Source: JBAZJI01 sp964596325 (GTDB taxonomy: Bacteria; Patescibacteriota; Minisyncoccia; Minisyncoccales; JAGOPM01). From it: 42,208 bases of DNA. How positions within the stretch are numbered: the first letter of the stretch is position 1; every line of letters starts with the position of its first letter. The stretch is taken from the NCBI GenBank assembly GCA_964596325.1, contig CAZQSQ010000006.1, forward strand, positions 1 through 42,208. The letters run 5' to 3'. A program made the translations under genes and the position numbers. Below are positions 15,132 through 21,639 of the stretch, piece by piece. A model generated the notes under the pieces. The model was not told the DNA's origin. It saw nothing but the letters and a program-made list of their open reading frames with translations, and did no database searches.

Positions 15132-16613
15132 ATGGTAGATACTAAAGGTAAAAATAAGCGATCTCCCATCGTGGTGGTATTGGGCCATGTCGATCATGGT
15201 AAAACCACCATTTTGGATTACATAAAAAAGTCTAATGTGGCCGCTGGAGAATCCGGAGGGATCACTCAGCACATCGGGGCTTACGAAATAGAATTTAAGG
15301 GTCAAAAAATTACCTTTATTGATACTCCTGGCCATGAGGCCTTTTCAGCTATGCGGACTCGGGGAGCCGGAGTGGCTGATATTGCCATTTTAGTTGTGGC
15401 GGCTGACGAAGGGGTAAAACCCCAAACCAAAGAAGCGATTGCTGTTATCCAAAAGGCGAAAGTACCTTTTATTGTTGCCATTAATAAGATTGATAAAGAG
15501 GGTGCCTATCCGGAAAAAGTTAAGCGGGAGCTGGCGACCTTGGGAATTTTGGTCGAATCGATGGGTGGAGATATCACCTCGATAAATGTTTCCGCCAAGA
15601 GCGGGGCAGGAATAGAGGAATTACTCGATATGATTTTACTGATGGCGGAGATGTCCGGCCTTTCGGGTAATGAAAAATCCCTTGCCACGGGAGTCATTAT
15701 CGAATCAAACCTTGATAAAAAAAGGGGGCCAATGGCCACGCTTTTGGTATTGGATGGGACGCTTAATATTGGCGATGTTTTGGCTACCAAAACGGCTTGC
15801 GGCAAGGTGAGAATCCTGGAGGACTTTATGGGGCGGCCAATAAAATCTGTGAGGCCGGCCCAACCCTGTTTAGTGAATGGATTTTCTAATGTTCCCGGCG
15901 TGGGAGAAGAATTTAACGTTTATCCTGTGTTGGGCGAAGCGGAAGAGTGGGTAAAAAAATGTGAAGAGGAACGCAAGAAGAAGAGGAGGGAATTTGATCC
16001 TTTAGATACCCGTCGACCCCTTAATTTGATCTTGAAAGTTGATGTGGCCGGCTCTATTGAAGCGATTGAAAAGACCTTGGAACAGCTGCCCCAAGAAGAA
16101 GTGCCTGTGCATATTTTGCGCGCCGAAGCTGGTGATATTACGGAAAATGATGTGGAATTTGCCATCAGCACCGGGGCCAGGATTGTCGGGTTTCGGGTTA
16201 AAGCCAGCCCAATGATTGAAAGGCTAGCGGATGATAAAAAAATCCGTTTAATGTTTTTTGATATTATTTATAACCTGTCCCAAGGGGTACGCGTTTGGCA
16301 AACTGAAATGATTAAGCCAAAAATTGTGCGTAAGGAAATGGGCCGAATCAGGGTTCTGGCCGTGTTCTTTACGGAGGGGAGCCGCCAAATAGTGGGCGGT
16401 CGGATAACTGATGGTGAGATTACCAAGAATCTGCAAATTGAGATTGAGCATGAAGGGCAAATTGTGGGCAAAGGCCGAAATTTGAGTTTGCAGAAAAATA
16501 AAAAAGATATCGACAAAGGCGTACGCCGCGACGAGGTCGCAATCCTTTTTGAGGGTGATGCAAAAATTAAGGAAGATGATACTTTGATTTTTTATGGCAA
16601 TGTTCAGGCATGA
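15132..16613 (+). CDS. infB: Translation initiation factor IF-2 (short form)
   Basis: IF-2 is a GTPase that brings fMet-tRNA to the 30S subunit and promotes subunit joining. G-domain motifs are clear: GHVDHGKT (residues 18-25), DTPGHEAF (about 64) and NKID (about 121). Domains II and III and the C-terminal fMet-binding domain follow (GSRQIVGGRITDGEI, KDIDKGVRRDEVAILFEG). At 493 residues it starts almost directly with the G domain and lacks the long N-terminal region of most bacterial IF-2, as is common in CPR genomes. The rbfA start overlaps its last 20 bp. Confidence 0.97.
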   Translation: MVDTKGKNKRSPIVVVLGHVDHGKTTILDYIKKSNVAAGESGGITQHIGAYEIEFKGQKITFIDTPGHEAFSAMRTRGAGVADIAILVVAADEGVKPQTKEAIAVIQKAKVPFIVAINKIDKEGAYPEKVKRELATLGILVESMGGDITSINVSAKSGAGIEELLDMILLMAEMSGLSGNEKSLATGVIIESNLDKKRGPMATLLVLDGTLNIGDVLATKTACGKVRILEDFMGRPIKSVRPAQPCLVNGFSNVPGVGEEFNVYPVLGEAEEWVKKCEEERKKKRREFDPLDTRRPLNLILKVDVAGSIEAIEKTLEQLPQEEVPVHILRAEAGDITENDVEFAISTGARIVGFRVKASPMIERLADDKKIRLMFFDIIYNLSQGVRVWQTEMIKPKIVRKEMGRIRVLAVFFTEGSRQIVGGRITDGEITKNLQIEIEHEGQIVGKGRNLSLQKNKKDIDKGVRRDEVAILFEGDAKIKEDDTLIFYGNVQA

Positions 16614-16938
16614 AAAAATGGCGGAATTGTTGCGCCATGAAATAAGCGAGATAATTCTTAAAGAAGTTGATTTTCCCTCTGAGGCTATCGTGACCATTAC
16701 GCGCGTTAAAATCAGCCACGATTTTGCCAATGCCGCAGTATTTGTGGGTGTTTTCCCGGATAAAAAGATTAAGGAAGCGCTTGAAATCTTAAGTAAAAAC
16801 ATTTATCATATCCAAAAGATATTGGATAAAAAGTTAAGGATTAGGCCAGTACCCAAGATATCATTTAAGGATGATAGCGAGGAGCGGGAAATGGTCAAAG
16901 TTAATGATATTTTATACAAGATAGGAGAGGGGAAATAA
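16594..16938 (+). CDS. rbfA: Ribosome-binding factor A
   Basis: RbfA is a small KH-fold protein that binds the 5' part of 16S rRNA during late 30S maturation. The 114 residues show the family opening (RHEKMAELLRHEISEII), the central VTITRVKISHDFANAAVFV strand pair and the C-terminal RPVPKISFKDDSEEREM, where most RbfA proteins have RxxPxLxFxxDxSxE. It overlaps infB by 20 bp; the classical infB-rbfA pairing supports the call. Alternative ATG starts lie at 16600 and 16618. tRNA-Cys follows after 20 bp. Confidence 0.95.
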   Translation: MAMFRHEKMAELLRHEISEIILKEVDFPSEAIVTITRVKISHDFANAAVFVGVFPDKKIKEALEILSKNIYHIQKILDKKLRIRPVPKISFKDDSEEREMVKVNDILYKIGEGK

Positions 16939-16958
16939 AAGAATTTTTATTTTCTTAT

Positions 16959-17030
16959 GGCCTGGTAGCCAAGTAGCAAGGCAAAGGTCTGCAAAACCTT
17001 TATGCGCGAGTGCAACTCTCGCCCAGGCCT
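16959..17030 (+). tRNA. tRNA-Cys(GCA) with altered elbow bases
   Basis: Acceptor GGCCTGG/CCAGGCC, anticodon loop CTGCAAA (GCA), discriminator U as expected for Cys, no CCA. The D-loop AAGTAGCAA has G18 but A at position 19, and the T-loop TGCAACT has G where U55 (pseudouridine) is normal. Both tertiary pairs that join the D- and T-loops are therefore changed. It probably shares a transcript with infB-rbfA. Confidence 0.9.
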
Positions 17031-17035
17031 CAAAC

Positions 17036-17060
17036 AAAATCCGCCCTTTGGGCGGATTTT
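17036..17060 (+). terminator. Terminator after tRNA-Cys
   Basis: An 11-bp perfect stem AAAATCCGCCC / GGGCGGATTTT with loop TTT. Confidence 0.88.
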
Positions 17061-17109
17061 GAATTACTGTGCAATGATATAATTCTTGCTTCACTGTGCC
17101 GACAGGCAC

Positions 17110-17128
17110 GCCCGGCCCGTCGAGATTC
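17110..17128 (-). repeat. Diverged copy of the tRNA-Leu(UAA) tail
   Basis: Read on the minus strand, GAATC...CGGGC resembles the tRNA-Leu(UAA) end (T-loop GAATC to acceptor CGGGC), with several substitutions and insertions. It lies beyond the tRNA's terminator, in the same place as the clear tail copies at Ser, Gly and Leu(UAG). Weak on its own. Confidence 0.35.
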
Positions 17129-17148
17129 TTGTCCCGAAAATATCTATG

Positions 17149-17186
17149 TAAACAAAAAATCAATCTTCCGATTGATTTTTTGTTTA
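17149..17186. terminator. Terminator of tRNA-Leu(UAA), symmetric
   Basis: A 17-bp A/T-flanked stem (17149-17165 with 17170-17186) around TTCC. It has A- and T-runs at both ends, so it works in either direction; the obvious client is tRNA-Leu on the minus strand. Confidence 0.88.
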
Positions 17187-17189
17187 TTG

Positions 17190-17272
17190 TGCCCGGGGCG
17201 GGATTCGAACCCACAAGGTCGTAAGACCAAAGGATTTTAAGTCCTTCGTGTATACCATTCCACCACCCGGGC
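17190..17272 (-). tRNA. tRNA-Leu(UAA)
   Basis: Acceptor GCCCGGG/CCCGGGC, anticodon stem AAGGA/TCCTT, loop CTTAAAA (UAA, reads UUA and UUG), a class II variable arm GGTCTTACGACC, T-loop TTCGAAT, discriminator A, no CCA. Confidence 0.95.
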
Positions 17273-17331
17273 ATAGGATATATTTAGCATAAAAAATGGT
17301 TTTTTTCCATATGTTAAATTAAAAGTTAATA

Positions 17332-17359
17332 TTGTATTTTATTACCAATATGTTATAAT
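17332..17359 (+). promoter_or_regulatory. Extended -10 promoter of the deoxyribosyltransferase/Nudix unit
   Basis: TGTTATAAT (17351-17359) is an extended -10; a weak TTGTAT -35 sits 16 bp upstream. An AGGAGG box at 17382-17387 lies 6 bp before the ATG, the best ribosome-binding site in the window. Confidence 0.65.
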
Positions 17360-17393
17360 ATAGTAATTAAAAATTAAATATAGGAGGTATTTA

Positions 17394-18575
17394 ATGAAGG
17401 TGATTTTTGCCGGAGAGCCAATGCCTGGAAGTTTTTTTGCCAGTATTTTTCTGGCCGGGCCGACCCTGCGCGGAAAAGAATTAACCGCTTGGAGGACTTT
17501 TGCCATTAGGCTGCTAGAAGCAAAAAAGTATGACGGTGTGGTTTTTGTGCCCGAACCCAGAGAGGGTTGGGATGAAGACCAAGATTATCAGAAACAAGTG
17601 GCTTGGGAGCATGAAGCTCTCAACCATTCTGATTGTGTACTCTTTTGGGTGCCTCGGGATATTGAGTCTCTGCCGGGCTTTACCACTAATGTGGAATTTG
17701 GTTTCCTATACCAGTTAGGCAAGGTTGTTTTCGGTGCCCCGCCTGACGCGCATAAAGTGCGTTATTTGGAATACCTTTGCCAAAAGGAATTCCTGCCGCG
17801 GGCCCAGACTCTGGGCGAAACCATTGATATTGCTTTGGCTGTTGTCTCCCAAGCTGCGCAAAGACAGGGAGGGGAGTGCTGCATCCCATTATTCATTTGG
17901 CATACGCCATCTTTTCAGCAGTATTACAACGATCTGCGAACTGCCGGTAACAGGATTGATGGCGCCAAATTGATGTGGGTATTTCGCGTTGGTGGCAATA
18001 AGCAGCATCTTTTCGCTTATACCATTAAGATGAATATTTGGGTGGAAGGGGAACAGCGAAACAAGGTCAATGAATTTGTTTTTTTCCGGTCTAGCATTTC
18101 CTGTGTTGTTGTTTATTGCCCCTGCGAATATAATTCGCGCGACATCGAGCAGGCTCGCATTGTTTTGGTTAAGGAGTTCCGCAGTCCGGTTTCCAATATT
18201 TCAGGCTATGTTTTCGAAGCGCCCGGCGGTTCAACCGTGAAAAACGGCACAGATCCGCGCGAGCTAGCGGCTCATGAGGTTTTCGAGGAAACAGGGTTGG
18301 ATATCAACCCCTTGCGCCTAAAATATTATGAGGACCGTCAGCTCTCTTCCACTCTTTCCTCGCATAAGGCGGCGCTTTTCTCGCTTCAAATTACACCCAA
18401 GGAACTCAAAGCGCTTGAGGCTCAGGCCTCGCAACCCCTGGGTGTTGTAGAGGATTCAGAAAGGACCTATCGTCAAATAGTTCTTTTCCGAGACCTATTA
18501 GCGGGAAAGGGGTGTCAGGTGGATTGGAGTATGGTTGGCATGATCAGCCGGGTAATTATGGAAGAATTGGCTTGA
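17394..18575 (+). CDS. Nucleoside 2-deoxyribosyltransferase-like domain fused to a Nudix domain
   Basis: Residues 1-150 look like the Nuc_deoxyrib_tr fold: FLAGPTLRGK near residue 20, a Trp/Asp-rich loop EGWDEDQDYQKQVAWEHEAL near 60, and FTTNVEFGFLYQLGK near 100, where the family has its catalytic Glu. Residues from about 235 form a Nudix hydrolase of the ADP-ribose pyrophosphatase type (VKEFRSPVSN, then EAPGG and HEVFEETGL near 293). The Nudix box keeps the EExG glutamates but has Thr at the usual first Glu and His for Arg, so activity may be altered. Together these suggest processing of nucleoside or NAD-type ribosyl compounds. A strong Shine-Dalgarno box and less AT-biased codons set it apart from its neighbours. 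Confidence 0.8.
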   Translation: MKVIFAGEPMPGSFFASIFLAGPTLRGKELTAWRTFAIRLLEAKKYDGVVFVPEPREGWDEDQDYQKQVAWEHEALNHSDCVLFWVPRDIESLPGFTTNVEFGFLYQLGKVVFGAPPDAHKVRYLEYLCQKEFLPRAQTLGETIDIALAVVSQAAQRQGGECCIPLFIWHTPSFQQYYNDLRTAGNRIDGAKLMWVFRVGGNKQHLFAYTIKMNIWVEGEQRNKVNEFVFFRSSISCVVVYCPCEYNSRDIEQARIVLVKEFRSPVSNISGYVFEAPGGSTVKNGTDPRELAAHEVFEETGLDINPLRLKYYEDRQLSSTLSSHKAALFSLQITPKELKALEAQASQPLGVVEDSERTYRQIVLFRDLLAGKGCQVDWSMVGMISRVIMEELA

Positions 18576-18585
18576 AAGGAGAAAA

Positions 18586-19119
18586 ATGCACAAAGGTTCT
18601 GAAGTGAAAAAGCGCATTGGATTGTATGCCGGGTCATTTGACCCGCCAACCAATGGGCATATGTCAGTCATCAAACAGGCTTTAAGGCTGGTTGATGAGC
18701 TCATTGTGGCTGTAGGTACGAACCCCGAAAAGAAATGTCTGTTTACGGTTGAGGAACGCATGAAAATGTTAGTCGAGGCCACCGGTGAAATGTGTGGCAT
18801 CTCTGTACGGAATTTTGAAAACATGTACTTGGTTGATTACGCCTACCAGTGCCAAGCCAATATTCTTATCAGAGGCATTCGTTCTCCCACTGATTATCAG
18901 TTTGAGAGGGCCATGTATGATGTGAATACCGCGATTTCTGATCCAAGCATCATAACGGTTTACTTGTTTCCCCCTGCGGAGCTAGTTGGCATTAGTTCGA
19001 GCCTAGTAAAAGGTTTGATTGGGCCGAAAGGTTGGGAAGTAGTCGTTAAACGTTATGTTCCGAGCTGCGTTATGTGCCACCTAGAGAATAAGATTGCCCA
19101 AAAGCGTCTTAATCAATAA
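18586..19119 (+). CDS. coaD: CoaD-like nucleotidyltransferase (phosphopantetheine adenylyltransferase family)
   Basis: Visible motifs are GSFDPPTNGH (residues 16-25, with the TxGH signature of adenylyl transfer), IRGIRSPTDYQFERAMYDVN near 105, and GISSSLVKGL near 136, all in CoaD order. CoaD makes dephospho-CoA from ATP and 4'-phosphopantetheine. The related NMN adenylyltransferases share the fold. The gene follows the deoxyribosyltransferase/Nudix fusion by 10 bp with its own AAAGGAG box, so the two are cotranscribed. CPR cells rarely make CoA, so an NAD-related or other nucleotide substrate is possible. Family confident, substrate not. Confidence 0.8.
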   Translation: MHKGSEVKKRIGLYAGSFDPPTNGHMSVIKQALRLVDELIVAVGTNPEKKCLFTVEERMKMLVEATGEMCGISVRNFENMYLVDYAYQCQANILIRGIRSPTDYQFERAMYDVNTAISDPSIITVYLFPPAELVGISSSLVKGLIGPKGWEVVVKRYVPSCVMCHLENKIAQKRLNQ

Positions 19120-19141
19120 CCCTTATGAAAGGGTTTTTTTG
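19118..19141 (+). terminator. Terminator after the CoaD-like gene
   Basis: AACCCTT / AAGGGTT stem-loop (18 bp span), then seven T. It starts at the stop codon. Confidence 0.87.
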
Positions 19142-19152
19142 TGGATAAAAAT

Positions 19153-19184
19153 TTGCAGGTTAAGAATAGTTTCTATGTTATAAT
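19153..19184 (+). promoter_or_regulatory. Extended -10 promoter of the Cys-rich pilin
   Basis: TGTTATAAT at 19176-19184, the same extended -10 as at 17351. A possible TTGCAG -35 is 20 bp away, too far to be convincing. The ATG is only 11 bp past the -10, so the leader would be about 5 nt. Confidence 0.55.
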
Positions 19185-19195
19185 TAACCAATATC

Positions 19196-19765
19196 ATGAA
19201 AAAGGGTTTTACTATTATAGAGCTCTTGATAGTTGTCACAATTATTGTGACCATTTCAGGTTTATTATTGGTCGGGGTAAGGAACGCCCAAATTTCGGCC
19301 CGAGACGGAAAGCGCATTGCCGATATCAGCCAAATAAAGAAGTTTTTGACTTCTTATTATATTGATCCACAATTCAGTAAATTTCCTGATTCTGTTCCTA
19401 GTCCTAATAATCCGGAATCTTGTAAGGATTGGGAGGTGGGTAATAGAGTTGTGCAGGGGAATTTTTTGAAGGCGGTTGTTGATTCTAAATATGCCACAAA
19501 TTTGCCACTGGAATCCGGAGTAATAAATGGCACCCTTTGCACTTATAAATATCGAAGATGGCTTAATCCTCCTTGCGCCCCGCCGGGTACCTATGCATTT
19601 ATTTATGGGCGCTGCGAAGGTGGGAATTGCACTACTAATGAAACGCCGCAATGGTGCGATAATAATTGTGGCCAAATACCCGAATGCGTAGACGATAAGG
19701 GAGGCAAGGATGCTGAGAAAATATTTTATATTCTAAAAGAAGGAGCAGGGGATGCAACGTTTTAA
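19196..19765 (+). CDS. Type IV prepilin, cysteine-rich (PilA/GspG-like)
   Basis: A short leader MKKG then FTIIELLIVVTIIVTISGLLL gives a textbook prepilin-peptidase site with Glu at +5. The helix ends in RDGKRIADISQIKKFLTSYY, the usual alpha1-C segment of pilins and GspG. The 185-residue mature protein has eight cysteines (PESC, GTLC, NPPC, GRC, GNC, WC, NNC, PEC), enough for four disulfides. That would give an unusually rigid pilin. It stands alone with its own promoter and terminator, away from the minor pilin operon. It may be a major or a specialised pilin; I cannot tell which. Confidence 0.88.
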   Translation: MKKGFTIIELLIVVTIIVTISGLLLVGVRNAQISARDGKRIADISQIKKFLTSYYIDPQFSKFPDSVPSPNNPESCKDWEVGNRVVQGNFLKAVVDSKYATNLPLESGVINGTLCTYKYRRWLNPPCAPPGTYAFIYGRCEGGNCTTNETPQWCDNNCGQIPECVDDKGGKDAEKIFYILKEGAGDATF

Positions 19766-19767
19766 TC

Positions 19768-19800
19768 AAAAAAATCTCCACCAGCCGGTGGAGATTTTTT
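19768..19800. terminator. Bidirectional terminator between the pilin and the sigma factor
   Basis: AAAAATCTCCACC pairs with GGTGGAGATTTTT around AGCC, with an A-run and a T-run. It touches the stop codon of the convergent sigma-factor gene. Confidence 0.92.
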
Positions 19801-20332
19801 ATTTATATATTTTCATGTAGTTACGCAGTTTTTTGAAGGCTCGGCTTTGCAACTGGCGTACATTGCCCTCAGTAGTATTAAGTATCTGAGCAATTTTTTT
19901 ATTGTCATAGCCTTGGATGATGCGCAGCACCACCGCCTCTTGCTGGTCGGTTGGTAGAAGTTTGAGGGTCTGCATAATTTTGCCGGCAAGGTAATCGGTT
20001 TCGTTGCGCGAGGCCTTTATTTCAGTTGCCGCCTCAACAATTTCTTCACAATAAATGGGCTTTTTCTTTCGCTGCCAATCAATCACTGTATTTTTGGCAA
20101 TGGTGAAAAAATAACAAAGCGGATCTTTTTCGCCCACTTCAAAACCCGCCAAATGCTTGTAAAATTTAATAAAAATATCTTGGGTCAAATCTTCGCTTTC
20201 GGTTTTGCTTTTAGTGCGATAATAAACGTAGCGGAAAATAGGGGAGTAGTATTGCTGGTATATTAAATCAAAAGACTTTTTGTCTCCAGCCTTGGCGCTC
20301 TCAAACAATTTTTTCAGTTCAAGGCGATCCAT
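19799..20332 (-). CDS. ECF-type RNA polymerase sigma factor
   Basis: The 177 residues contain only regions 2 and 4, as in extracytoplasmic-function sigma factors. Region 2 (about 10-90) includes FDLIYQQYYSPIFRYVYYRT, ESEDLTQDIFIKFYKHL and YFFTIAKNTVIDWQRKKK. Region 4 (about 118-175) includes LKLLPTDQQEAVVLRIIQGYDNKKIA and the recognition helix TTEGNVRQLQSRAFKKLR. Such factors switch on small regulons after surface stress. No anti-sigma gene sits next to it; its neighbours are a Cys-rich pilin and a cell-wall 3D-domain protein. A TATAAT lies 9 bp before the ATG, which predicts a nearly leaderless mRNA. Confidence 0.93.
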   Translation of the reverse strand: MDRLELKKLFESAKAGDKKSFDLIYQQYYSPIFRYVYYRTKSKTESEDLTQDIFIKFYKHLAGFEVGEKDPLCYFFTIAKNTVIDWQRKKKPIYCEEIVEAATEIKASRNETDYLAGKIMQTLKLLPTDQQEAVVLRIIQGYDNKKIAQILNTTEGNVRQLQSRAFKKLRNYMKIYK

Positions 20333-20341
20333 TATGGCAAT

Positions 20342-20347
20342 ATTATA
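20342..20347 (-). promoter_or_regulatory. -10 box of the sigma-factor gene
   Basis: A perfect TATAAT on the minus strand ends 9 bp before the ATG at 20332. I find no good -35, which may mean it needs an activator or another sigma factor, possibly its own product. Confidence 0.5.
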
Positions 20348-20382
20348 GCGTTTCTGCTCGTTTGAGGAAAGTGAAAAACTAA

Positions 20383-20412
20383 AATAAAGGCCCTCTTAGG
20401 AGGGCCTTTATT
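20383..20412. terminator. Terminator after the 3D-domain gene
   Basis: AATAAAGGCCCTC/GAGGGCCTTTATT with loop TTAG, symmetric. It overlaps the stop codon of the minus-strand gene. Confidence 0.88.
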
Positions 20413-20881
20413 AGTCTAAAACTTCAATGTAAGTGTATTTTTTTCCAAATTCCATGGCGAGCGCTTTGGAAGGCATCCAGATATCAATATTTTTCTTATT
20501 GCGTGGGTGCATCCTGTCATCAACAATAAATTCTTTGTCACCAAAGACTTCCGGAATCCTGATTCTAGTTCCAAAAGGGACGAAATTAGCGGCAACAATA
20601 CCTTCGCGTACATAATTGCCCGTGGCGGTCACAAAAGGGGAGTTATCACATTCTTCGATCGTGGAAGAATAGGCCGTTACGGTTACTTTTATTTTTTTGA
20701 CTACTTTGCGGCTTAAGGCAAACAAAGAGTTTCCCTGTAGCATTGGGAAGTTTGGCAGGCTTAGCTCGCTCGTTGAAGCGGCGTAATTATCCTTTTCTGA
20801 TGCTGTGATAAACATCATTGGATCAAAGCAGATAGCTGCGGCGCAAACAATCAAAAGTGTAATAATACTGCGTAAACTCAT
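20411..20881 (-). CDS. Secreted 3D-domain protein (RpfB/MltA-type double-psi barrel)
   Basis: An N-terminal hydrophobic segment (about residues 5-25) acts as a signal peptide or anchor. The C-terminal 3D domain (about 65-156) has the family strands VTVTAYSSTIEECDNSPFVTATG, VAANFVPFGTRIRIPEV and VDDRMHPRNKKNIDIWM. The last carries the three Asp residues that name the domain. In MltA, RpfB and Gram-positive homologues this barrel belongs to lytic transglycosylases and cell-wall remodelling proteins. This short version lacks a separate catalytic module, so it may bind or cleave peptidoglycan. It has its own promoter (20922-20950). Confidence 0.88.
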   Translation of the reverse strand: MSLRSIITLLIVCAAAICFDPMMFITASEKDNYAASTSELSLPNFPMLQGNSLFALSRKVVKKIKVTVTAYSSTIEECDNSPFVTATGNYVREGIVAANFVPFGTRIRIPEVFGDKEFIVDDRMHPRNKKNIDIWMPSKALAMEFGKKYTYIEVLD

Positions 20882-20921
20882 AATAAATAAAAATCATCCT
20901 TTCGGACGAAATTATACTATA

Positions 20922-20950
20922 ATGTTAGCAAATTTTTGGGCTTTTGTCAA
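20922..20950 (-). promoter_or_regulatory. Promoter of the 3D-domain gene
   Basis: On the minus strand a perfect TTGACA is 17 bp from TAACAT; a second TATAAT lies at 20911-20916. An AAAGGAT box lies about 14 bp before the ATG, farther than usual. Confidence 0.6.
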
Positions 20951-20960
20951 GCGGCTATTT

Positions 20961-21056
20961 TCGAAAAACCCTTGTAAAATAAGGCTTTTTCGCTAAAAAC
21001 CACGTAAAATAAGGCTTTTTTGGCCTCGAAAAACCCTTGTAAAATAAGGGTTATTT
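20961..21056 (-). repeat. Three tandem terminator-like repeats (about 31 bp each)
   Basis: On the minus strand a unit of the form AAGCCTTATTTTACAAGGGTTTTTCG occurs three times, at about 20961-20990, 20991-21021 and 21024-21056. The outer copies can form CCTT/AAGG stems with an ATTTTAC loop and a T-run, as in an intrinsic terminator; the middle copy is degenerate. They separate the tRNA transcript arriving from the right from the promoter of the 3D-domain gene. This and the next entry account for the gene-free stretch 20951-21296. Confidence 0.75.
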
Positions 21057-21087
21057 TGGTAAGGGTTTTAGCTGTTTAGCTTAAAAT

Positions 21088-21308
21088 AAAAACACCCCTT
21101 GCGGGGCATTTTTTCTTGGAGCGGGTGAAGGCTTGTCCGCCTGCGGCGGAGAATCGCCCTTCGGTTCCCGATAAATCGGGACTCGCTTCGCTTCGCGCGC
21201 GCTGCACAGCAGTGCTCCCGACTTGTCGGGATTCGATTCCCTTCAACACACAACTAAACCAACAAAAAACACCCCTTGCGGGGCATTTTTTCTTGGAGCG
21301 GGTGAAGG
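21088..21308 (-). repeat. tRNA-Gly tail cassette: 44-bp direct repeat with palindromic filler
   Basis: Bases 21088-21131 and 21265-21308 are identical. Each holds a terminator (wobble-paired only on the minus strand) and the last 11 bases of tRNA-Gly. The right copy belongs to the real tRNA; the left copy is a tail without a tRNA. Between them: three small palindromes (21136-21150, 21167-21180 and 21217-21230, the last two of form CCCGA..TCGGG) and an exact 14-bp inverted T-arm copy at 21232-21245, matching 21303-21316. Confidence 0.87.
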
Positions 21309-21368
21309 GAATCGAACCCTCGTCTCATCCATGGCAAGGATGTGTAATAGCCACTATACGACACCCGC
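21297..21368 (-). tRNA. tRNA-Gly(GCC)
   Basis: Acceptor GCGGGTG/CACCCGC, anticodon stem CATCC/GGATG, loop TTGCCAT (GCC), T-loop TTCGATT, discriminator U, no CCA. It is 4 bp from tRNA-Phe and probably cotranscribed with it. Confidence 0.95.
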
Positions 21369-21372
21369 ATTC

Positions 21373-21449
21373 TGGTGCCTCGGAATGGAATCGAACCATC
21401 GAAACCTTTCCGTTTTCAGCGGAACGCTCTACCACTGAGCTACCGAGGC
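21373..21449 (-). tRNA. tRNA-Phe(GAA)
   Basis: Acceptor GCCTCGG/CCGAGGC, anticodon stem TTCCG/CGGAA, loop CTGAAAA (GAA), T-loop TTCGATT, discriminator A, CCA encoded at 21373-21375. Confidence 0.95.
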
Positions 21450-21518
21450 GTACGGTATTCTAACAGAAAAACTATATGCTTGAAAAGGGGGAAGATATTA
21501 CGGCTTATATCATTTGGT

Positions 21519-21548
21519 GATGCAGGGAAGGGCTCGGTGCTCGCCCTT
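21519..21548 (-). repeat. Diverged tRNA-Val tail with inverted repeat
   Basis: On the plus strand GATGCAGGG at 21519-21527, then CTCG four bases later, repeats the tRNA-Val end at 21561-21573 with a small insertion. AAGGGC (21528-21533) and GCCCTT (21543-21548) form a hairpin. Same position and logic as the clear tail cassettes. Confidence 0.55.
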
Positions 21549-21555
21549 GTATCTG

Positions 21556-21629
21556 TGGACGATGCAGGGCTCGAACCTGCGACCTCATCAGTGTAAATGA
21601 TGCGCTCTGGCCAACTGAGCTAATCGTCC
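21556..21629 (-). tRNA. tRNA-Val(UAC)
   Basis: Acceptor GGACGAT/ATCGTCC, anticodon stem CATCA/TGATG, loop TTTACAC (UAC), T-loop TTCGAGC, discriminator A, no CCA. Confidence 0.95.
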
Positions 21630-21639
21630 AGCAAGCCTG

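Noticed and set aside
20961..21056. Tandem ~31-bp repeats as a CRISPR array
   Set aside because: Only three imperfect units with no spacers between them, and no cas genes in the window; the units read as terminator-like hairpins.
21116..21596. Open frames with peptides such as GVEPSSHP or GMESNHRNLS over the tRNA-Gly/Phe/Val cluster
   Set aside because: They are antisense readings of tRNA genes, a common source of false proteins.
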